The notes under the pieces: generated by a model
Database searches by the model: none
The model's input: the letters and a program-made list of their open reading frames with translations, nothing else
What the model was told of the DNA's origin: nothing
Program-made: the position numbers and the translations under genes
Shown here: positions 25,690-35,253 of the stretch, piece by piece
How positions within the stretch are numbered: the first letter of the stretch is position 1
Layout of the letters: every line of letters starts with the position of its first letter
From: Prevotella sp. oral taxon 299 str. F0039
GTDB taxonomy: Bacteria > Bacteroidota > Bacteroidia > Bacteroidales > Bacteroidaceae
Direction of reading: 5' to 3'
Length of the DNA: 64,000 bases
NCBI RefSeq assembly: GCF_000163055.2
Contig: NC_022111.1
Location: 310,001-374,000 of the forward strand

Positions 25690-26514
25690 ATGAATAGACA
25701 ATGGACACCTATTAAAGGGTTTGATTTTAAAGAAATATTATTCGAAAGCTTCGAAGGAATAGCTAAAATAACCATCAATCGCCCACGATATCGCAATGCT
25801 TTCACTCCTTTAACCACATGGGAAATGAGTCAGGCATTTGCTTATTGCCGTGAAGCAAGCGATATTTCTGTTGTTATTTTAACTGGAGCTGGCGACAAAG
25901 CGTTTTGTTCTGGAGGTGATATGAACGTGAAAGGACGAGGAGGATATATTGGTAATGACGGTGTTCCACGCCTTAATGTGCTCGATGTTCAAAAGCAAAT
26001 ACGCTCTCTTCCCAAGCCTGTTATCGCCATGGTAAACGGCTTTGCCATTGGAGGAGGACATGTTTTGCACCTCGTTTGCGACTTAACTATCGCCTCAGAA
26101 AATGCTCGTTTTGGTCAAACAGGTCCACGAGTGGGTTCTTTTGACGCTGGATTTGGGGCCTCATATCTTGCTAGAATAGTGGGACAAAAGAAGGCAAGAG
26201 AGATATGGTTTATGTGTTTGCAATACGATGCCTATGAAGCTGAACGCATGGGAATGGTGAATAAGGTCGTAAGTAGCGACAGATTAGAAGACGAGTGCGT
26301 TGAGTGGGCACAGCGAATGATGGAACATAGTCCTCTAGCTTTGCGTATGATAAAGGCAGGTCTCAATGCAGAACTAGACGGACAAGCAGGTATTCAAGAG
26401 TTAGCAGGAGACGCAACAATGCTCTATTACTTCTTAGATGAAGCGCAAGAGGGTGGAAAAGCGTTCTTAGAAAAGCGCAAACCCGATTTTAAGAAATATC
26501 CCAAATTACCATAA
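25690..26514 (+). CDS. menB: 1,4-dihydroxy-2-naphthoyl-CoA synthase
   Basis: 274 residues of the crotonase fold. [14 protein letters not shown] (oxyanion hole Gly and the MenB-specific loop), [19 protein letters not shown], and [18 protein letters not shown] identify MenB and not a general enoyl-CoA hydratase. It performs the Dieckmann-type ring closure of O-succinylbenzoyl-CoA. It starts 6 bp after menD. Confidence 0.97.
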   Translation: MNRQWTPIKGFDFKEILFESFEGIAKITINRPRYRNAFTPLTTWEMSQAFAYCREASDISVVILTGAGDKAFCSGGDMNVKGRGGYIGNDGVPRLNVLDVQKQIRSLPKPVIAMVNGFAIGGGHVLHLVCDLTIASENARFGQTGPRVGSFDAGFGASYLARIVGQKKAREIWFMCLQYDAYEAERMGMVNKVVSSDRLEDECVEWAQRMMEHSPLALRMIKAGLNAELDGQAGIQELAGDATMLYYFLDEAQEGGKAFLEKRKPDFKKYPKLP

Positions 26515-26592
26515 ATAAATAGCTATTGAGAAAGAGAAGCGTTGCAATTGTCCTTTAAACACTTCTCTTTCTTATCTTTATTCTTGTTGAAT

Positions 26593-27633
26593 ATGATCTA
26601 TTCTTATAGTCTTTCTCCATACGAACTCATATTTAAAGAACCCGCAGGAACATCTCGTGGCATTTATAAAACACGCAAAGTGTGGTTCGTTAAGCTGTTT
26701 GACGCAAGCAATCCGCAGGTATTTGGCATTGGAGAATGTGCCCCTTTACCTAATTTAAGCTGTGATTTATCGGATAATTACGAAAGTATCTTGAAGGCAG
26801 AATGTGATTATTTCTGTCGTGAAGGACATCTTGATACAGAGCGATTGCGTCATTATCCATCTATACTTTTCGGTCTTGAAACGGCTATTCTCAGCTTAAA
26901 AGCAACCAAAGAAAATGTGTTATTCGATACATCTTTCACCCGTTCAGAATGTGGAATACCCATTAATGGATTGGTGTGGATGGGCTCTTTAACCGAAATG
27001 ATGCAGCGATTGGAGCGCAAACTCGATGAGGGTTTCAGATGTATAAAGCTTAAAATAGGTGCAATAGACTTCGAACAAGAACTAACTTTATTGAAAGCCA
27101 TTCGAGAAAGATATGCTTCTGATGTCTTAGAGATACGTGTTGATGCCAATGGAGCATTTAGTTGGGAGGTTGTTCAGCAACGACTTGACAGCTTATCGCA
27201 ATTCTCTATTCATTCAATAGAACAACCCATAGCACCTGGAAGCTGGCAAAAAATGGCGCAATTGTGCCGAAATACGCCCATTTCGATAGCCCTAGACGAG
27301 GAACTTATTGGTGTAAATGATCTTCAAAGCAAAGAGATGTTGTTGCAAGAGATTAATCCTCAGTATATTATCTTAAAGCCTTCGCTACACGGAGGCATTG
27401 CAGGTAGCATAGAATGGATTGAACTTGCGAAGAAAAAGGGTATAAAGTCGTGGATAACAAGCGCACTCGAGAGTAATATTGGCTTAAATGTTATTGCGCA
27501 ATTTGCATCTTATATTTATCCAAAAGACCAGCAAATGCCACAAGGATTGGGCACAGGACAACTCTATACCAATAATATTGAAATGCCATTAGCCATTAAA
27601 AAAGATGAATTATGGTTCTTAAAGAATTCTTAG
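26593..27633 (+). CDS. menC: o-succinylbenzoate synthase
   Basis: 346 residues from the ATG at 26593. An upstream TTG (26542) would add 17 hydrophobic residues with no family match, whereas MIYSYSLSPYELIFKEPAGTSRG aligns with MenC starts. The enolase-superfamily centre is present: KLKIGA with catalytic Lys, RVDANGAF (metal Asp), SIEQPI (metal Glu), LDEELIG (metal Asp), and ILKPSLHGG (second catalytic Lys). It dehydrates SHCHC to o-succinylbenzoate. It overlaps menE by 22 bp. Confidence 0.93.
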   Translation: MIYSYSLSPYELIFKEPAGTSRGIYKTRKVWFVKLFDASNPQVFGIGECAPLPNLSCDLSDNYESILKAECDYFCREGHLDTERLRHYPSILFGLETAILSLKATKENVLFDTSFTRSECGIPINGLVWMGSLTEMMQRLERKLDEGFRCIKLKIGAIDFEQELTLLKAIRERYASDVLEIRVDANGAFSWEVVQQRLDSLSQFSIHSIEQPIAPGSWQKMAQLCRNTPISIALDEELIGVNDLQSKEMLLQEINPQYIILKPSLHGGIAGSIEWIELAKKKGIKSWITSALESNIGLNVIAQFASYIYPKDQQMPQGLGTGQLYTNNIEMPLAIKKDELWFLKNS

Positions 27634-28604
27634 AGCAATGGAATAGCGACGAAAAGACAATCGAAGTGAACACCAGTGGCTCTACTGGTAAGCCTAAAAA
27701 GATTGTTCTTTTTAAAGCAATGATGCAGGAAAGTGCCCGCAGAACATGCGACTTTCTGAATTTAAAGCAAGGCGATTCGGCTTTGTTATGCTTATCTTTA
27801 GACCATATTGGCGGTAAAATGATGGTGATAAGAGCCTTAGAAAGAGGCTTAAAGCTAATTGATGTGGGTGCAACAGGTCACCCTTTAAGTTCTTTAAGTA
27901 CTGCTCCTACTTTTGCAGCGATGGTTCCTTTGCAGGTATTTAATAGCTTACAGAACCCAAAGGAGCGTGAGTTGCTTCGAAATATCAAGCATATTATAAT
28001 AGGAGGGAGTGCTATCGAGCCTGAATTAGCAGAGCAATTGAAAGATTTTCCCAATGCCATTTGGAGCACATATGGTATGACAGAAACGGCATCTCACATT
28101 GCTTTGCGTCGTGTAAATGGTGCTTCTGCCAGTGATTGGTATATTCCTTTTGATGGAATTCACGTTTCGCAAGATGATGATAAGTGCTTAATTATTCGTC
28201 AAGACTTGCCCCAAAGCCTACAAATAAGCGACCTTTTAACTGATGAACGCTTACAATCTTCGCTTTGTTTGCACACCAATGATATTGTAGAAATAGCCCC
28301 TAATGGGCGTGAATTCAAGGTGATTGGTCGCAAAGATAATGTTATTGTGAGTGGAGGAATAAAGATACAAGCCGAAGAAGTGGAGGCTCTTTTGAGGCAA
28401 TATATCCACACTCCGTTGGCAATAGCTAAAAAGAAAGATCCCAAGTTTGGTGAGATTGTGGTGCTATTGGTAGAGAATGGCAATGCTGAAGAATTAGATT
28501 TGATTTGCAAAGAGCATCTACCACACTACTGGAAGCCTAAAGAAATCATTGTAACAGAGGCTCTTCCACGGACTGAAAATGGAAAGATTAAGCGACAATT
28601 ATAG
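27612..28604 (+). CDS. menE: O-succinylbenzoate-CoA ligase, short form
   Basis: 330 residues, about 120 shorter than E. coli MenE. The adenylate-forming motifs remain: P-loop NTSGSTGKPKK near residue 20, YGMTETASHIA (A5), GRKDNVIVSGGIKIQAEEVE (A8), and the final PRTENGKIKR with the catalytic Lys (A10). The N-terminal region before the P-loop is missing, which is usual in Bacteroidota. It activates o-succinylbenzoate to its CoA ester. Last gene of the men operon; menA and menH are not in this window. Confidence 0.93.
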   Translation: MVLKEFLEQWNSDEKTIEVNTSGSTGKPKKIVLFKAMMQESARRTCDFLNLKQGDSALLCLSLDHIGGKMMVIRALERGLKLIDVGATGHPLSSLSTAPTFAAMVPLQVFNSLQNPKERELLRNIKHIIIGGSAIEPELAEQLKDFPNAIWSTYGMTETASHIALRRVNGASASDWYIPFDGIHVSQDDDKCLIIRQDLPQSLQISDLLTDERLQSSLCLHTNDIVEIAPNGREFKVIGRKDNVIVSGGIKIQAEEVEALLRQYIHTPLAIAKKKDPKFGEIVVLLVENGNAEELDLICKEHLPHYWKPKEIIVTEALPRTENGKIKRQL

Positions 28605-28632
28605 TGCTTTAAGCTTTTAATGGTGCATTGTT

Positions 28633-29685
28633 TTAGTTCGTTTCTCTAAGGAAATCGAGCGCATTTTTAATATCTTCTTCTCCAACAACAGTGTTAAGAG
28701 CCAACGAACCAATATCTTTTAGAAGCGAGAAATTGATGTCTTGCCCTTTATTCTTTTTGTCATGGCGCATCAAATCGATAAGTTTATTATAGTCGTTGCA
28801 TGCAAGTGGGAAGGCAGGATATAGCGAATGTATAAACATAAGCGTTTGTTTCATCTTGTCAAAGGGAAACTCTTGTAGTAAAGCAGATAAGTATAACTCA
28901 CAAATAATGCCGTAAGCTACAGCAAAACCATGCGATAATTCTTGTCCATTATTAATGCTCAACGCCTCAAAAGCATGTGCAAATGTGTGTCCAAAGTTAA
29001 GTGCTTTCCTTATATTTTGCTCCTTTGGGTCTTCAATTACAATTCTTTTTTTTACTTCAACATTCTTTTTAACAAGTAAGAGAAGCTCCTCCCAGTTGGG
29101 ATTCTCTATGTCAAAACGAAGCGTTTCTGCCCATAAAGCCTCATTATCAATAAGTCCATGTTTAATCATCTCAGCGAAACCGCCCAGCAGTTCGTCGTAA
29201 GGAAGAGTCTTTAAAAATGCTGAATGTAAAACAACCGCATTGCTTTCAGAAAACAAACCAATTTCATTTTTAACGCCATTAAAGTTGATTCCGGTCTTAC
29301 CTCCAACCGAAGCGTCGACCATTGACAATAGAGTTGTGGGGATATTGATAAATTTTAGACCACGTTTGAATGTTGATCCTGCCATACCTCCAATGTCTGT
29401 AACCATTCCTCCGCCTAAATTTATAAGGCAAGAGTGGCGAGTTGCTCCTTTAGTTGATAGCTCTTCCCAAATGAAACTCAAAGTATTGAGGTTCTTATTG
29501 CTATCTCCTGGCTCTATAATAATGTGCTGAGCGTCTTGCAATAAGGCACTTTTGCCCAATAAATCCCAGCAAGAACGATGCGTATTGCTATCCATCAATA
29601 CAAATATTTTATCGTATTGAAAAGTCGAAAGCACAGCTTCTATATCGTGAATTATATCGTTTGTAAAGATAATTTTCTGTTTCAT
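28633..29685 (-). CDS. aroB: 3-dehydroquinate synthase
   Basis: 350 residues. NAD-binding GGGMVTDIGGMAGSTFKRG, PTTLLSMVDASVGGKTGINF and the zinc ligands in GHTFAHAFE and ELSHGFAVAYG define AroB. It makes 3-dehydroquinate from DAHP, the second step to chorismate, which feeds the neighbouring menaquinone pathway. The -7 box (29691-29698) lies only five bases before the ATG, so the mRNA may have almost no leader. Confidence 0.97.
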   Translation of the reverse strand: MKQKIIFTNDIIHDIEAVLSTFQYDKIFVLMDSNTHRSCWDLLGKSALLQDAQHIIIEPGDSNKNLNTLSFIWEELSTKGATRHSCLINLGGGMVTDIGGMAGSTFKRGLKFINIPTTLLSMVDASVGGKTGINFNGVKNEIGLFSESNAVVLHSAFLKTLPYDELLGGFAEMIKHGLIDNEALWAETLRFDIENPNWEELLLLVKKNVEVKKRIVIEDPKEQNIRKALNFGHTFAHAFEALSINNGQELSHGFAVAYGIICELYLSALLQEFPFDKMKQTLMFIHSLYPAFPLACNDYNKLIDLMRHDKKNKGQDINFSLLKDIGSLALNTVVGEEDIKNALDFLRETN

Positions 29686-29690
29686 ATAGG

Positions 29691-29698
29691 CAAAGTTA
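29691..29698 (-). promoter_or_regulatory. -7 promoter element very close to the aroB start
   Basis: The minus strand reads TAacTTTG with its G five bases from the aroB ATG. A start site 5-7 bases downstream would fall on or next to the ATG. No clear -33 element is seen. Confidence 0.5.
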
Positions 29699-29831
29699 CA
29701 TCAAATAAATGAGAAAAGTTTAGTTAAACTTATTTGAATTAATAAGTTTTTATCTCCTTTTGTTGACTTTATATAAAATAGAATAGACGCAAAAGTGGAG
29801 CTTTAGCGAGAGCTTTCTCGATAATTATGTG

Positions 29832-29839
29832 TATTTTTG
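29832..29839 (+). promoter_or_regulatory. Possible -7 element upstream of the GT25 gene
   Basis: TAttTTTG lies 41 bases before the ATG at 29881. I see no matching -33 element, so support is limited. Confidence 0.35.
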
Positions 29840-29880
29840 TTTCTGTTTTTGTTGATACTTAGATTTAAGAGCATATAGAA

Positions 29881-30609
29881 ATGGAAATAAACCTTACGAA
29901 TAAAGCAGTGTTTGTGCCTCATGTTAAGAAAGGATATGAAGACAGAGAGCAACATATTAAAGCTATGTTGCAGAAGATGAATATTCCTTTTTCGTGGATT
30001 CTCGATGGAGATATTGCCGATTTAACTCCCGAAATATTGGATAAATACTTTGCAGGCGACATGCATAAGGCGGGTGCAACTGCTTCTTGTGCATATAAAC
30101 ATGTGTTAGCTTATAAAGAGATTATAGCGAAAAACCTCGATGGAGCATTGATATTAGAAGATGATATTCAGCTCGATCCACGTCTTTTTATAGGCATATT
30201 CAATAAGAGTTTAACTGAATTGAATAGTGAAGAGCAAGAGCCTTCTATTGTTTCTTACGAAGACACTCGCCTTCGTTTTGTTCCTAAAAGTAAGAGGGTG
30301 GGAGGCAAAGTGTTATATCCTGGTAACAGAGATCGTATGACTGGGGCTTATTATATCAATAAAAAAGGAGCAGAACTGATTATAAATGAATTGGAAAAGC
30401 AGGCTATGGATATTCCAGTAGACTGGTATAATGCTAAGTTGTTGCACGAAAATAAGTTGAAATATTATTGGTGTCAACCCACTATTGCAACGCAAGGCAG
30501 TCATCTAGGCATATTTAAATCGGCTATAACCGTTAAAGATAACTTTTTGAGTACATTGAAATGGAGATTTAAACGCTTTTATAAAAAATGGTTATACGAG
30601 TTGAGATAG
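29881..30609 (+). CDS. Glycosyltransferase family 25 protein (LPS/glycan biosynthesis)
   Basis: 242 residues. The GT25 pattern is visible: an N-terminal region on positions and residue IPFSWILDGDI, GATASCAYKHVLAYKEI (the ACxxSH-like block), LILEDDIQLDP with the metal-binding EDD, and the late IPVDWYNAKLL with an Asp. GT25 enzymes add galactose or related sugars in lipooligosaccharide or protein glycosylation. It is a lone gene, flanked by aroB on the other strand and a repeat array, so no pathway can be assigned from context. Confidence 0.85.
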   Translation: MEINLTNKAVFVPHVKKGYEDREQHIKAMLQKMNIPFSWILDGDIADLTPEILDKYFAGDMHKAGATASCAYKHVLAYKEIIAKNLDGALILEDDIQLDPRLFIGIFNKSLTELNSEEQEPSIVSYEDTRLRFVPKSKRVGGKVLYPGNRDRMTGAYYINKKGAELIINELEKQAMDIPVDWYNAKLLHENKLKYYWCQPTIATQGSHLGIFKSAITVKDNFLSTLKWRFKRFYKKWLYELR

Positions 30610-30682
30610 AACTCAAAGGGTGTGCAAATAGAGTGGAATTGGTATAGTTTTGAAAATCAATATCTTTCTAATCTCGTAAAAT

Positions 30683-30792
30683 GCACATTCCTATTAGAAA
30701 AAAAACAATGGTATTACACTATAAAAGCATTGCTTTTGAGGTGTAATACCATTACTTTTATGATGTAAAAGCATTGCTCTTACTTCTTAAAA
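30683..30792 (+). repeat. 22-bp phased repeat array 6
   Basis: Units at 30683 (GCACATTCCTA), 30705 (ACAATGGTATT), 30727 (GCATTGCTTTT), 30749 (CCATTACTTTT) and 30771 (GCATTGCTCTT). Second halves such as GAGGTGTAATA match the common pattern. It fills much of the 333-bp gap between the converging GT25 and hslR-like genes; I see nothing else there. Confidence 0.85.
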
Positions 30793-30942
30793 GAAATTGT
30801 ATCGAAAAATATTCTTTTTTCTTTTTAAATACGAAAGCATCATCGCTACATTCTTATTCGAATGAGTTGGCTAATGAGATGCAGTTTTTTTTGTTTTGAT
30901 TTGAAGTGCTTTTGAGGTGTTTGCGTTGAGGCTTTACAAGGC

Positions 30943-31353
30943 TTAGTCAAGCTCGTCGAAGTCGTCGTCGATACCAAATATAACAGGTTCAACAAACGCA
31001 TCAAGTGCTCTTCGCTCCTTCTTGGTTGGTCGTCCTGTTCCTCTTGCTCTGTCAACAAAACCACTTATTCTGCTCATCTCAAGCAATTCGTATTGCTTTG
31101 GGTCTGTAACATTCTCGTAAATTTCAGGAATAAGCTTTGCACCAACACGCTGTTCAATGGCTTTTAATACCTTGAACGAGTAGGTGATAGGAGATTTCTT
31201 CACATGAATGGTATCGCCTTCTTTAATCATTCTACTTGGTTTTATGGTGCTTCCATTGAATGTTACTCTTCCATTCTTACACGCATCGGCAGCTAATGAG
31301 CGAGTTTTAAAAATACGTGCAGCCCACAACCATTTATCAATTCTTGCTTCCAT
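30943..31353 (-). CDS. hslR: S4-domain RNA-binding protein (Hsp15/HslR family)
   Basis: 136 residues from ATG 31353 (MEARIDKWLWAARIFKTR); a GTG two codons earlier is a weaker choice. The first 60 residues form an S4 domain (RIDKWLWAARIFKTRSLA, GRVTFNG), followed by a basic tail with GTGRPTKKERR typical of Hsp15. Hsp15 rescues stalled 50S subunits carrying nascent chain-tRNA in E. coli. It follows pth and rplY on the same strand, which suits a translation-quality role. Confidence 0.88.
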   Translation of the reverse strand: MEARIDKWLWAARIFKTRSLAADACKNGRVTFNGSTIKPSRMIKEGDTIHVKKSPITYSFKVLKAIEQRVGAKLIPEIYENVTDPKQYELLEMSRISGFVDRARGTGRPTKKERRALDAFVEPVIFGIDDDFDELD

Positions 31354-31385
31354 ACGCACTTATTCAACTTCTTTTGCAATGTGTT

Positions 31386-31949
31386 CTACTTGCGATTGAA
31401 CTGGTTCATGGTGATATCTACTCCCGCAAGAACAAAACTTTTAATGATTTCTACAGCCGTATCAATTTGTGGTTGTAGCGTTGTTAGTTCTTCATCGGTG
31501 AATTTTCCCAATACCCAATCAACCTGTTTACCTTTCGAAAAGTCGTTACCTATTCCAAAACGCAATCGTGCATACTGCTGACCGATGAGCTGTTGTATGT
31601 GACCTGTGCCGTTATGACCGCCATTACTGCCACTTGCTTTAAGTCGAAGGGAGCCAAGTGGCAAGGCAAGGTCGTCTACAATAACAAGTAAACGCTTTTG
31701 ATCTATGTTCTCTTGGTTAAGCCAATAGCGAACAGCATTACCGCTTAAGTTCATAAAAGTGGTTGGCTTTAGCAAGAAAATCTTTTTTCCTTTCAATGTG
31801 GTTTCAGCCACAAAACCATATCGTTTGTCGCTAAAAACAATATTGGATGCCTTTGCAAAGGCATCCAATATCATGAAACCGGCATTGTGGCGGGTGTTAT
31901 CATATTCATAACCAGGGTTCCCTAATCCCACAATTAAGTATTTATCCAT
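31386..31949 (-). CDS. pth: Peptidyl-tRNA hydrolase
   Basis: 187 residues. [21 protein letters not shown] contains the conserved Asn and the catalytic His (His21 by my count); [13 protein letters not shown] and [23 protein letters not shown] complete the Pth signature. It cleaves the ester bond of peptidyl-tRNAs that drop off the ribosome. It lies 29 bp after rplY, the usual order in bacteria. Confidence 0.97.
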   Translation of the reverse strand: MDKYLIVGLGNPGYEYDNTRHNAGFMILDAFAKASNIVFSDKRYGFVAETTLKGKKIFLLKPTTFMNLSGNAVRYWLNQENIDQKRLLVIVDDLALPLGSLRLKASGSNGGHNGTGHIQQLIGQQYARLRFGIGNDFSKGKQVDWVLGKFTDEELTTLQPQIDTAVEIIKSFVLAGVDITMNQFNRK

Positions 31950-31978
31950 TTCTAATAATTAGAAAATGTCAATGTATC

Positions 31979-32578
31979 TTATTTACCTTCTTTTGCTGCT
32001 TGTGCTGCCATTGAAGCTGCACGAGTCATCTTAATAGAGCAAACAACAACGTCTTTACCTGTTACAAGTTCCAAACCTTCGTATGAAAGTTGTCCAACTT
32101 TGATGCTCTTACCGATAGTTAGAGCTGTAACGTCAACGTCTAAGTGCTCAGGAAGTGATTTGTAAGGAGCTTTAACGTTAAGCTTACGTAATGAAAGACT
32201 CATTCTACCACCATCTCTAATACCTTGAGCAAGACCTACAAGTTTAACTGGTAGACCAATAGTAATAGGCTTTTCTTCATTAACTTCTAAGAAATCAACG
32301 TGAAGAACAGAGTCTGTTACTGGGTGGAATTGAATTTCTTTTAAGATAGCTGTGTGTAATTTACCATCAACAGTTAAGTTAACAAGGTAAATGTGTGGTG
32401 TGTAAATAAGCTTACGAAGCTCTGTCATTGGCACAGTGAATGAGAAAGCAGATGGCTTTCCATCAGTTGTTGCGATGCCATACATGTTACATGGGATAAG
32501 ACCTTCTTTTCTTAAAGACTTTGAAGCCTTCTTTCCTAGGTCGCTACGAAGCTGACCTGTTAAATTAATTTCTTTCAT
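31979..32578 (-). CDS. rplY: 50S ribosomal protein L25 (Ctc form)
   Basis: 199 residues: an N-terminal L25 domain that binds 5S rRNA (LRSDLGKKASKSLRKEGLIPCNMYG) and a C-terminal beta domain (EEKPITIGLPVKLVGLAQGIRDGG), i.e. the long TL5/Ctc type. First gene of the rplY-pth-hslR unit. A TAtcTTTG element (32678-32685) is the likely promoter. Confidence 0.96.
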   Translation of the reverse strand: MKEINLTGQLRSDLGKKASKSLRKEGLIPCNMYGIATTDGKPSAFSFTVPMTELRKLIYTPHIYLVNLTVDGKLHTAILKEIQFHPVTDSVLHVDFLEVNEEKPITIGLPVKLVGLAQGIRDGGRMSLSLRKLNVKAPYKSLPEHLDVDVTALTIGKSIKVGQLSYEGLELVTGKDVVVCSIKMTRAASMAAQAAKEGK

Positions 32579-32677
32579 TTTGTGTTACTCTAAATTAAGT
32601 GTTTATAAATAAAATGCCTTAATTCGCCATCACACGAGAATCTTTCTCAGATATAGATGTGCCACGAAAAAGCGGTG

Positions 32678-32685
32678 CAAAGATA
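32678..32685 (-). promoter_or_regulatory. -7 promoter element for rplY
   Basis: The minus strand reads TAtcTTTG 100 bases before the rplY start. The best -33 candidate is 23 bp away, a little long. Confidence 0.45.
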
Positions 32686-32745
32686 ATGCTTTTTTCTTGA
32701 ATTATGTACAAAAGCATATAAAAAGCATATAATTAGAGGTGTTTT

Positions 32746-32777
32746 TTTGTTTATTCAGTAGAAAAAAAGTACCTTTG
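32746..32777 (+). promoter_or_regulatory. Promoter of the nusB operon
   Basis: TTTG at 32746-32749, 20 bp, then TAccTTTG at 32770-32777. It implies a leader of about 100 bases before the nusB ATG at 32885 and rules out little upstream. Confidence 0.7.
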
Positions 32778-32884
32778 CAACATCGCTAAAGGCTATAAAC
32801 TAAGTTGGTCGCAACTGTCGTTTGCCTTTTAAAATACAGCATTTCAAAGAAAATATAGATAAAAAACACAAACTTATTTGCAAC

Positions 32885-33853
32885 ATGATAAATCGTGAAT
32901 TGATAAGAATAAAAGTGGTTCAGTTAACTTATGCCTATTATCAAAATGGCAATAAAAATATGGATAACGCAGAAAAAGAATTATTATTTAGTATTTCTAA
33001 GGCTTACGATCTATATAATTATTTGCTCGCTTTGATTGTTGCAATAACTCAAGAAGAACGTTTAAGGGTTGAGGTTGCTACGCTTAGAGCAGTGAGAGAA
33101 GGCACACCTGCACCATCACAGAAATTTGTTAATAATAAGTTTGCCTTGCAATTAGAAGAGAATCTCATGTTGAATGAGTTCTTAGAGCACCAAAAACAAA
33201 GCTGGAAAGATGATACCGAATTTGTAAGACGCTTATGTAATACAATAGAACAAAGTAGTGTTTATGCTGAATATATGTCGACATCAACATCAACTTATGA
33301 TGAAGATAAGGAGCTTTGGCGTAAACTTTATCGCCAAATAATACAAGATAATCCAGATATTGATTCTCTTTTAGAAGAGAAAAGCTTATATTGGAATGAT
33401 GATAAAGAGGTTGTCGACACCTTTGTTATTAAGACAATAAAGAAGTTTGACGAAGCAAATAAAGATCAACAAGAGCTTCTTCCTGAGTATAGAGACGTGG
33501 AAGATAAAGAATTTGCACGCAAACTATTTCGTGCTACCATCTTAAATGCAGATCAATACCAAAGTTATATGAGCGAAACAAGTCGCAATTGGGATTTCTC
33601 TCGCTTAGCTTATATGGATGTAGTGATTATGCAAATTGCCATAGCAGAAATGCTTACGTTCCCAAGTATACCTGTAAGTGTAACTATAAACGAATATGTA
33701 AACCTTGCAAAATTGTATAGTACATCTCGTAGTGGTGGCTATATTAATGGTATGCTCGATGCTATTGCTCGCTTTTTGTTAGACACTGGAAAGATGTTTA
33801 AGATGATGAACTCATCTAAAAAGAATGAACAAGCAAACGGAGAACAACAATAA
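32885..33853 (+). CDS. nusB: Transcription antitermination factor NusB
   Basis: 322 residues from ATG 32885 (MINRELIRIKVVQLTYAYY), which aligns with NusB starts; the longer frame from 32822 adds 21 residues lacking similarity. The C-terminal part holds the NusB core (WDFSRLAYMDVVIMQIAIAE and VSVTINEYVNLAKLYSTSRSGGYINGMLD). Bacteroidota NusB is twice the length of E. coli NusB because of a central insertion, as here. It works with NusE in antitermination on rRNA operons. First gene of an operon with yajC, ybbR-like, coaE and DUF5606. Confidence 0.93.
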   Translation: MINRELIRIKVVQLTYAYYQNGNKNMDNAEKELLFSISKAYDLYNYLLALIVAITQEERLRVEVATLRAVREGTPAPSQKFVNNKFALQLEENLMLNEFLEHQKQSWKDDTEFVRRLCNTIEQSSVYAEYMSTSTSTYDEDKELWRKLYRQIIQDNPDIDSLLEEKSLYWNDDKEVVDTFVIKTIKKFDEANKDQQELLPEYRDVEDKEFARKLFRATILNADQYQSYMSETSRNWDFSRLAYMDVVIMQIAIAEMLTFPSIPVSVTINEYVNLAKLYSTSRSGGYINGMLDAIARFLLDTGKMFKMMNSSKKNEQANGEQQ

Positions 33854-33936
33854 TAATGTGAAAGACCATTGCAAGTCTTTTATTATAAGCAGTTGAAATA
33901 AAACGAATAATTAACAAACTAAATATCTAAAGCAAA

Positions 33937-34260
33937 ATGAATATATTGTTTTTAGCAGCTCAAGGAGCAGCGAAAGGTGGACAGTCATCTTTCTTAATCA
34001 TGATGGTTGTAATCTTTGTAATCATGTGGTTTTTCATGATTCGTCCACAACAGAAACGTCAAAAAGAAACTCGTAACTTCCAAAATAGTCTTGCAGAAGG
34101 TACAAAAGTGATCATTGGAGGTGGAATTTATGGTGTTGTAAAGCACATTGATTTGACAACTAATAAGGTAGACGTTGAAGTTAGCAAGGGAGTTGTATTG
34201 ACTGTTGATAAGGGAAGTGTATTTGCTGACCTTGCATCTCAAGAGGCAAACAAGGCATAA
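33937..34260 (+). CDS. yajC: Preprotein translocase subunit YajC
   Basis: 107 residues with a single N-terminal membrane segment (FLIMMVVIFVIMWFFMI) followed by RPQQKRQKE, the YajC hallmark, and a small beta domain (GGIYGVVKHID). It associates with SecDF-YidC at the Sec translocon. It lies in the conserved nusB-yajC-ybbR-coaE order. Confidence 0.96.
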   Translation: MNILFLAAQGAAKGGQSSFLIMMVVIFVIMWFFMIRPQQKRQKETRNFQNSLAEGTKVIIGGGIYGVVKHIDLTTNKVDVEVSKGVVLTVDKGSVFADLASQEANKA

Positions 34261-34269
34261 GCATGCTAA

Positions 34270-35253
34270 ATGAAAAATAAGATACTTAAGAATATAATGA
34301 AAATGAGAAAATTCTTATTGGCTTTTGCTAATAAGAAGTTTCTCATTTTCTTGTTTTTTTTGTTTCTTAGTACAATATTTTGGCTTTCAATAGCATTAAA
34401 TGAAGTTGTTGAAAAAGAGATATCCGTTCCGATTCGTTTAGTTAATGTACCTCAAAATGCTGTGATTACAACGCCACTTCCCGATAGTGTGCGAGTGACA
34501 TTGCGTGATAAAGGCTTTGCATTGTTATCTTATTTATATGGAGACAAATTGCATTCCATTGCAATTAACTTCTTAACGTATACAAATAAGAATGCGAATA
34601 TTGGTCAAGTTCCTAACACTGATATTCAAAAGTACATTCTACAATATCTTTATGCATCGACACATCTCATATCAATCAAGCCAGATAAGTTTGATTTTTA
34701 TTATAACTACGGATTATCTAAAAGGGTCTCAATTCGCTTAAAAGGCACCATTAGAACTGCAAGTGGATACTATCTTTCACAAGTTCGATTCAATCCCGAG
34801 CGTGTAACGATATATGCTAGTAAGCATTTGCTGGATAGTATCACCCATATTTATACCCAACCACTTCATATTAAAAATATGGTTGACACAATACAGCAGA
34901 CAATTAAGCTTCAAACCATAAAGGGAGTGAAGATTGTTCCCAATACTGTTAAGTTGACATTGTATCCAGATATCTTAACAGAAGAAACCATAGAAGTACC
35001 CATTACAGCTGTAAATATGCCAGAAGGAAAGGTCCTTCGCACTTTCCCATCACGTGTAAAAGTGCTTTATTCTGTAGGAGCTAGCAGATATAGAACTATT
35101 TCTGAGAATGGATTTAGAGTGGAAGTAGATTATAACGAGATGCAAAAGAATCCATCAGAAAAATGTACTATCGTTCTAAAAACATTCCCTTCTAACATCT
35201 CTAACGCACGATTAGAAACCAATCAGGTTGATTATCTAATAGAACAGCAATGA
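34270..35253 (+). CDS. YbbR-like domain protein
   Basis: 327 residues with one N-terminal membrane helix (FLIFLFFLFLSTIFWLSIAL) and tandem extracytoplasmic YbbR repeats (EVVEKEISVPIRLVNVP, LPDSVRVTLRDKG, TEETIEVPITAVNMPEG). In Firmicutes the related CdaR controls the c-di-AMP cyclase, but no cyclase is adjacent here and the role is unproved. Overlaps coaE by 4 bp. Confidence 0.88.
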   Translation: MKNKILKNIMKMRKFLLAFANKKFLIFLFFLFLSTIFWLSIALNEVVEKEISVPIRLVNVPQNAVITTPLPDSVRVTLRDKGFALLSYLYGDKLHSIAINFLTYTNKNANIGQVPNTDIQKYILQYLYASTHLISIKPDKFDFYYNYGLSKRVSIRLKGTIRTASGYYLSQVRFNPERVTIYASKHLLDSITHIYTQPLHIKNMVDTIQQTIKLQTIKGVKIVPNTVKLTLYPDILTEETIEVPITAVNMPEGKVLRTFPSRVKVLYSVGASRYRTISENGFRVEVDYNEMQKNPSEKCTIVLKTFPSNISNARLETNQVDYLIEQQ

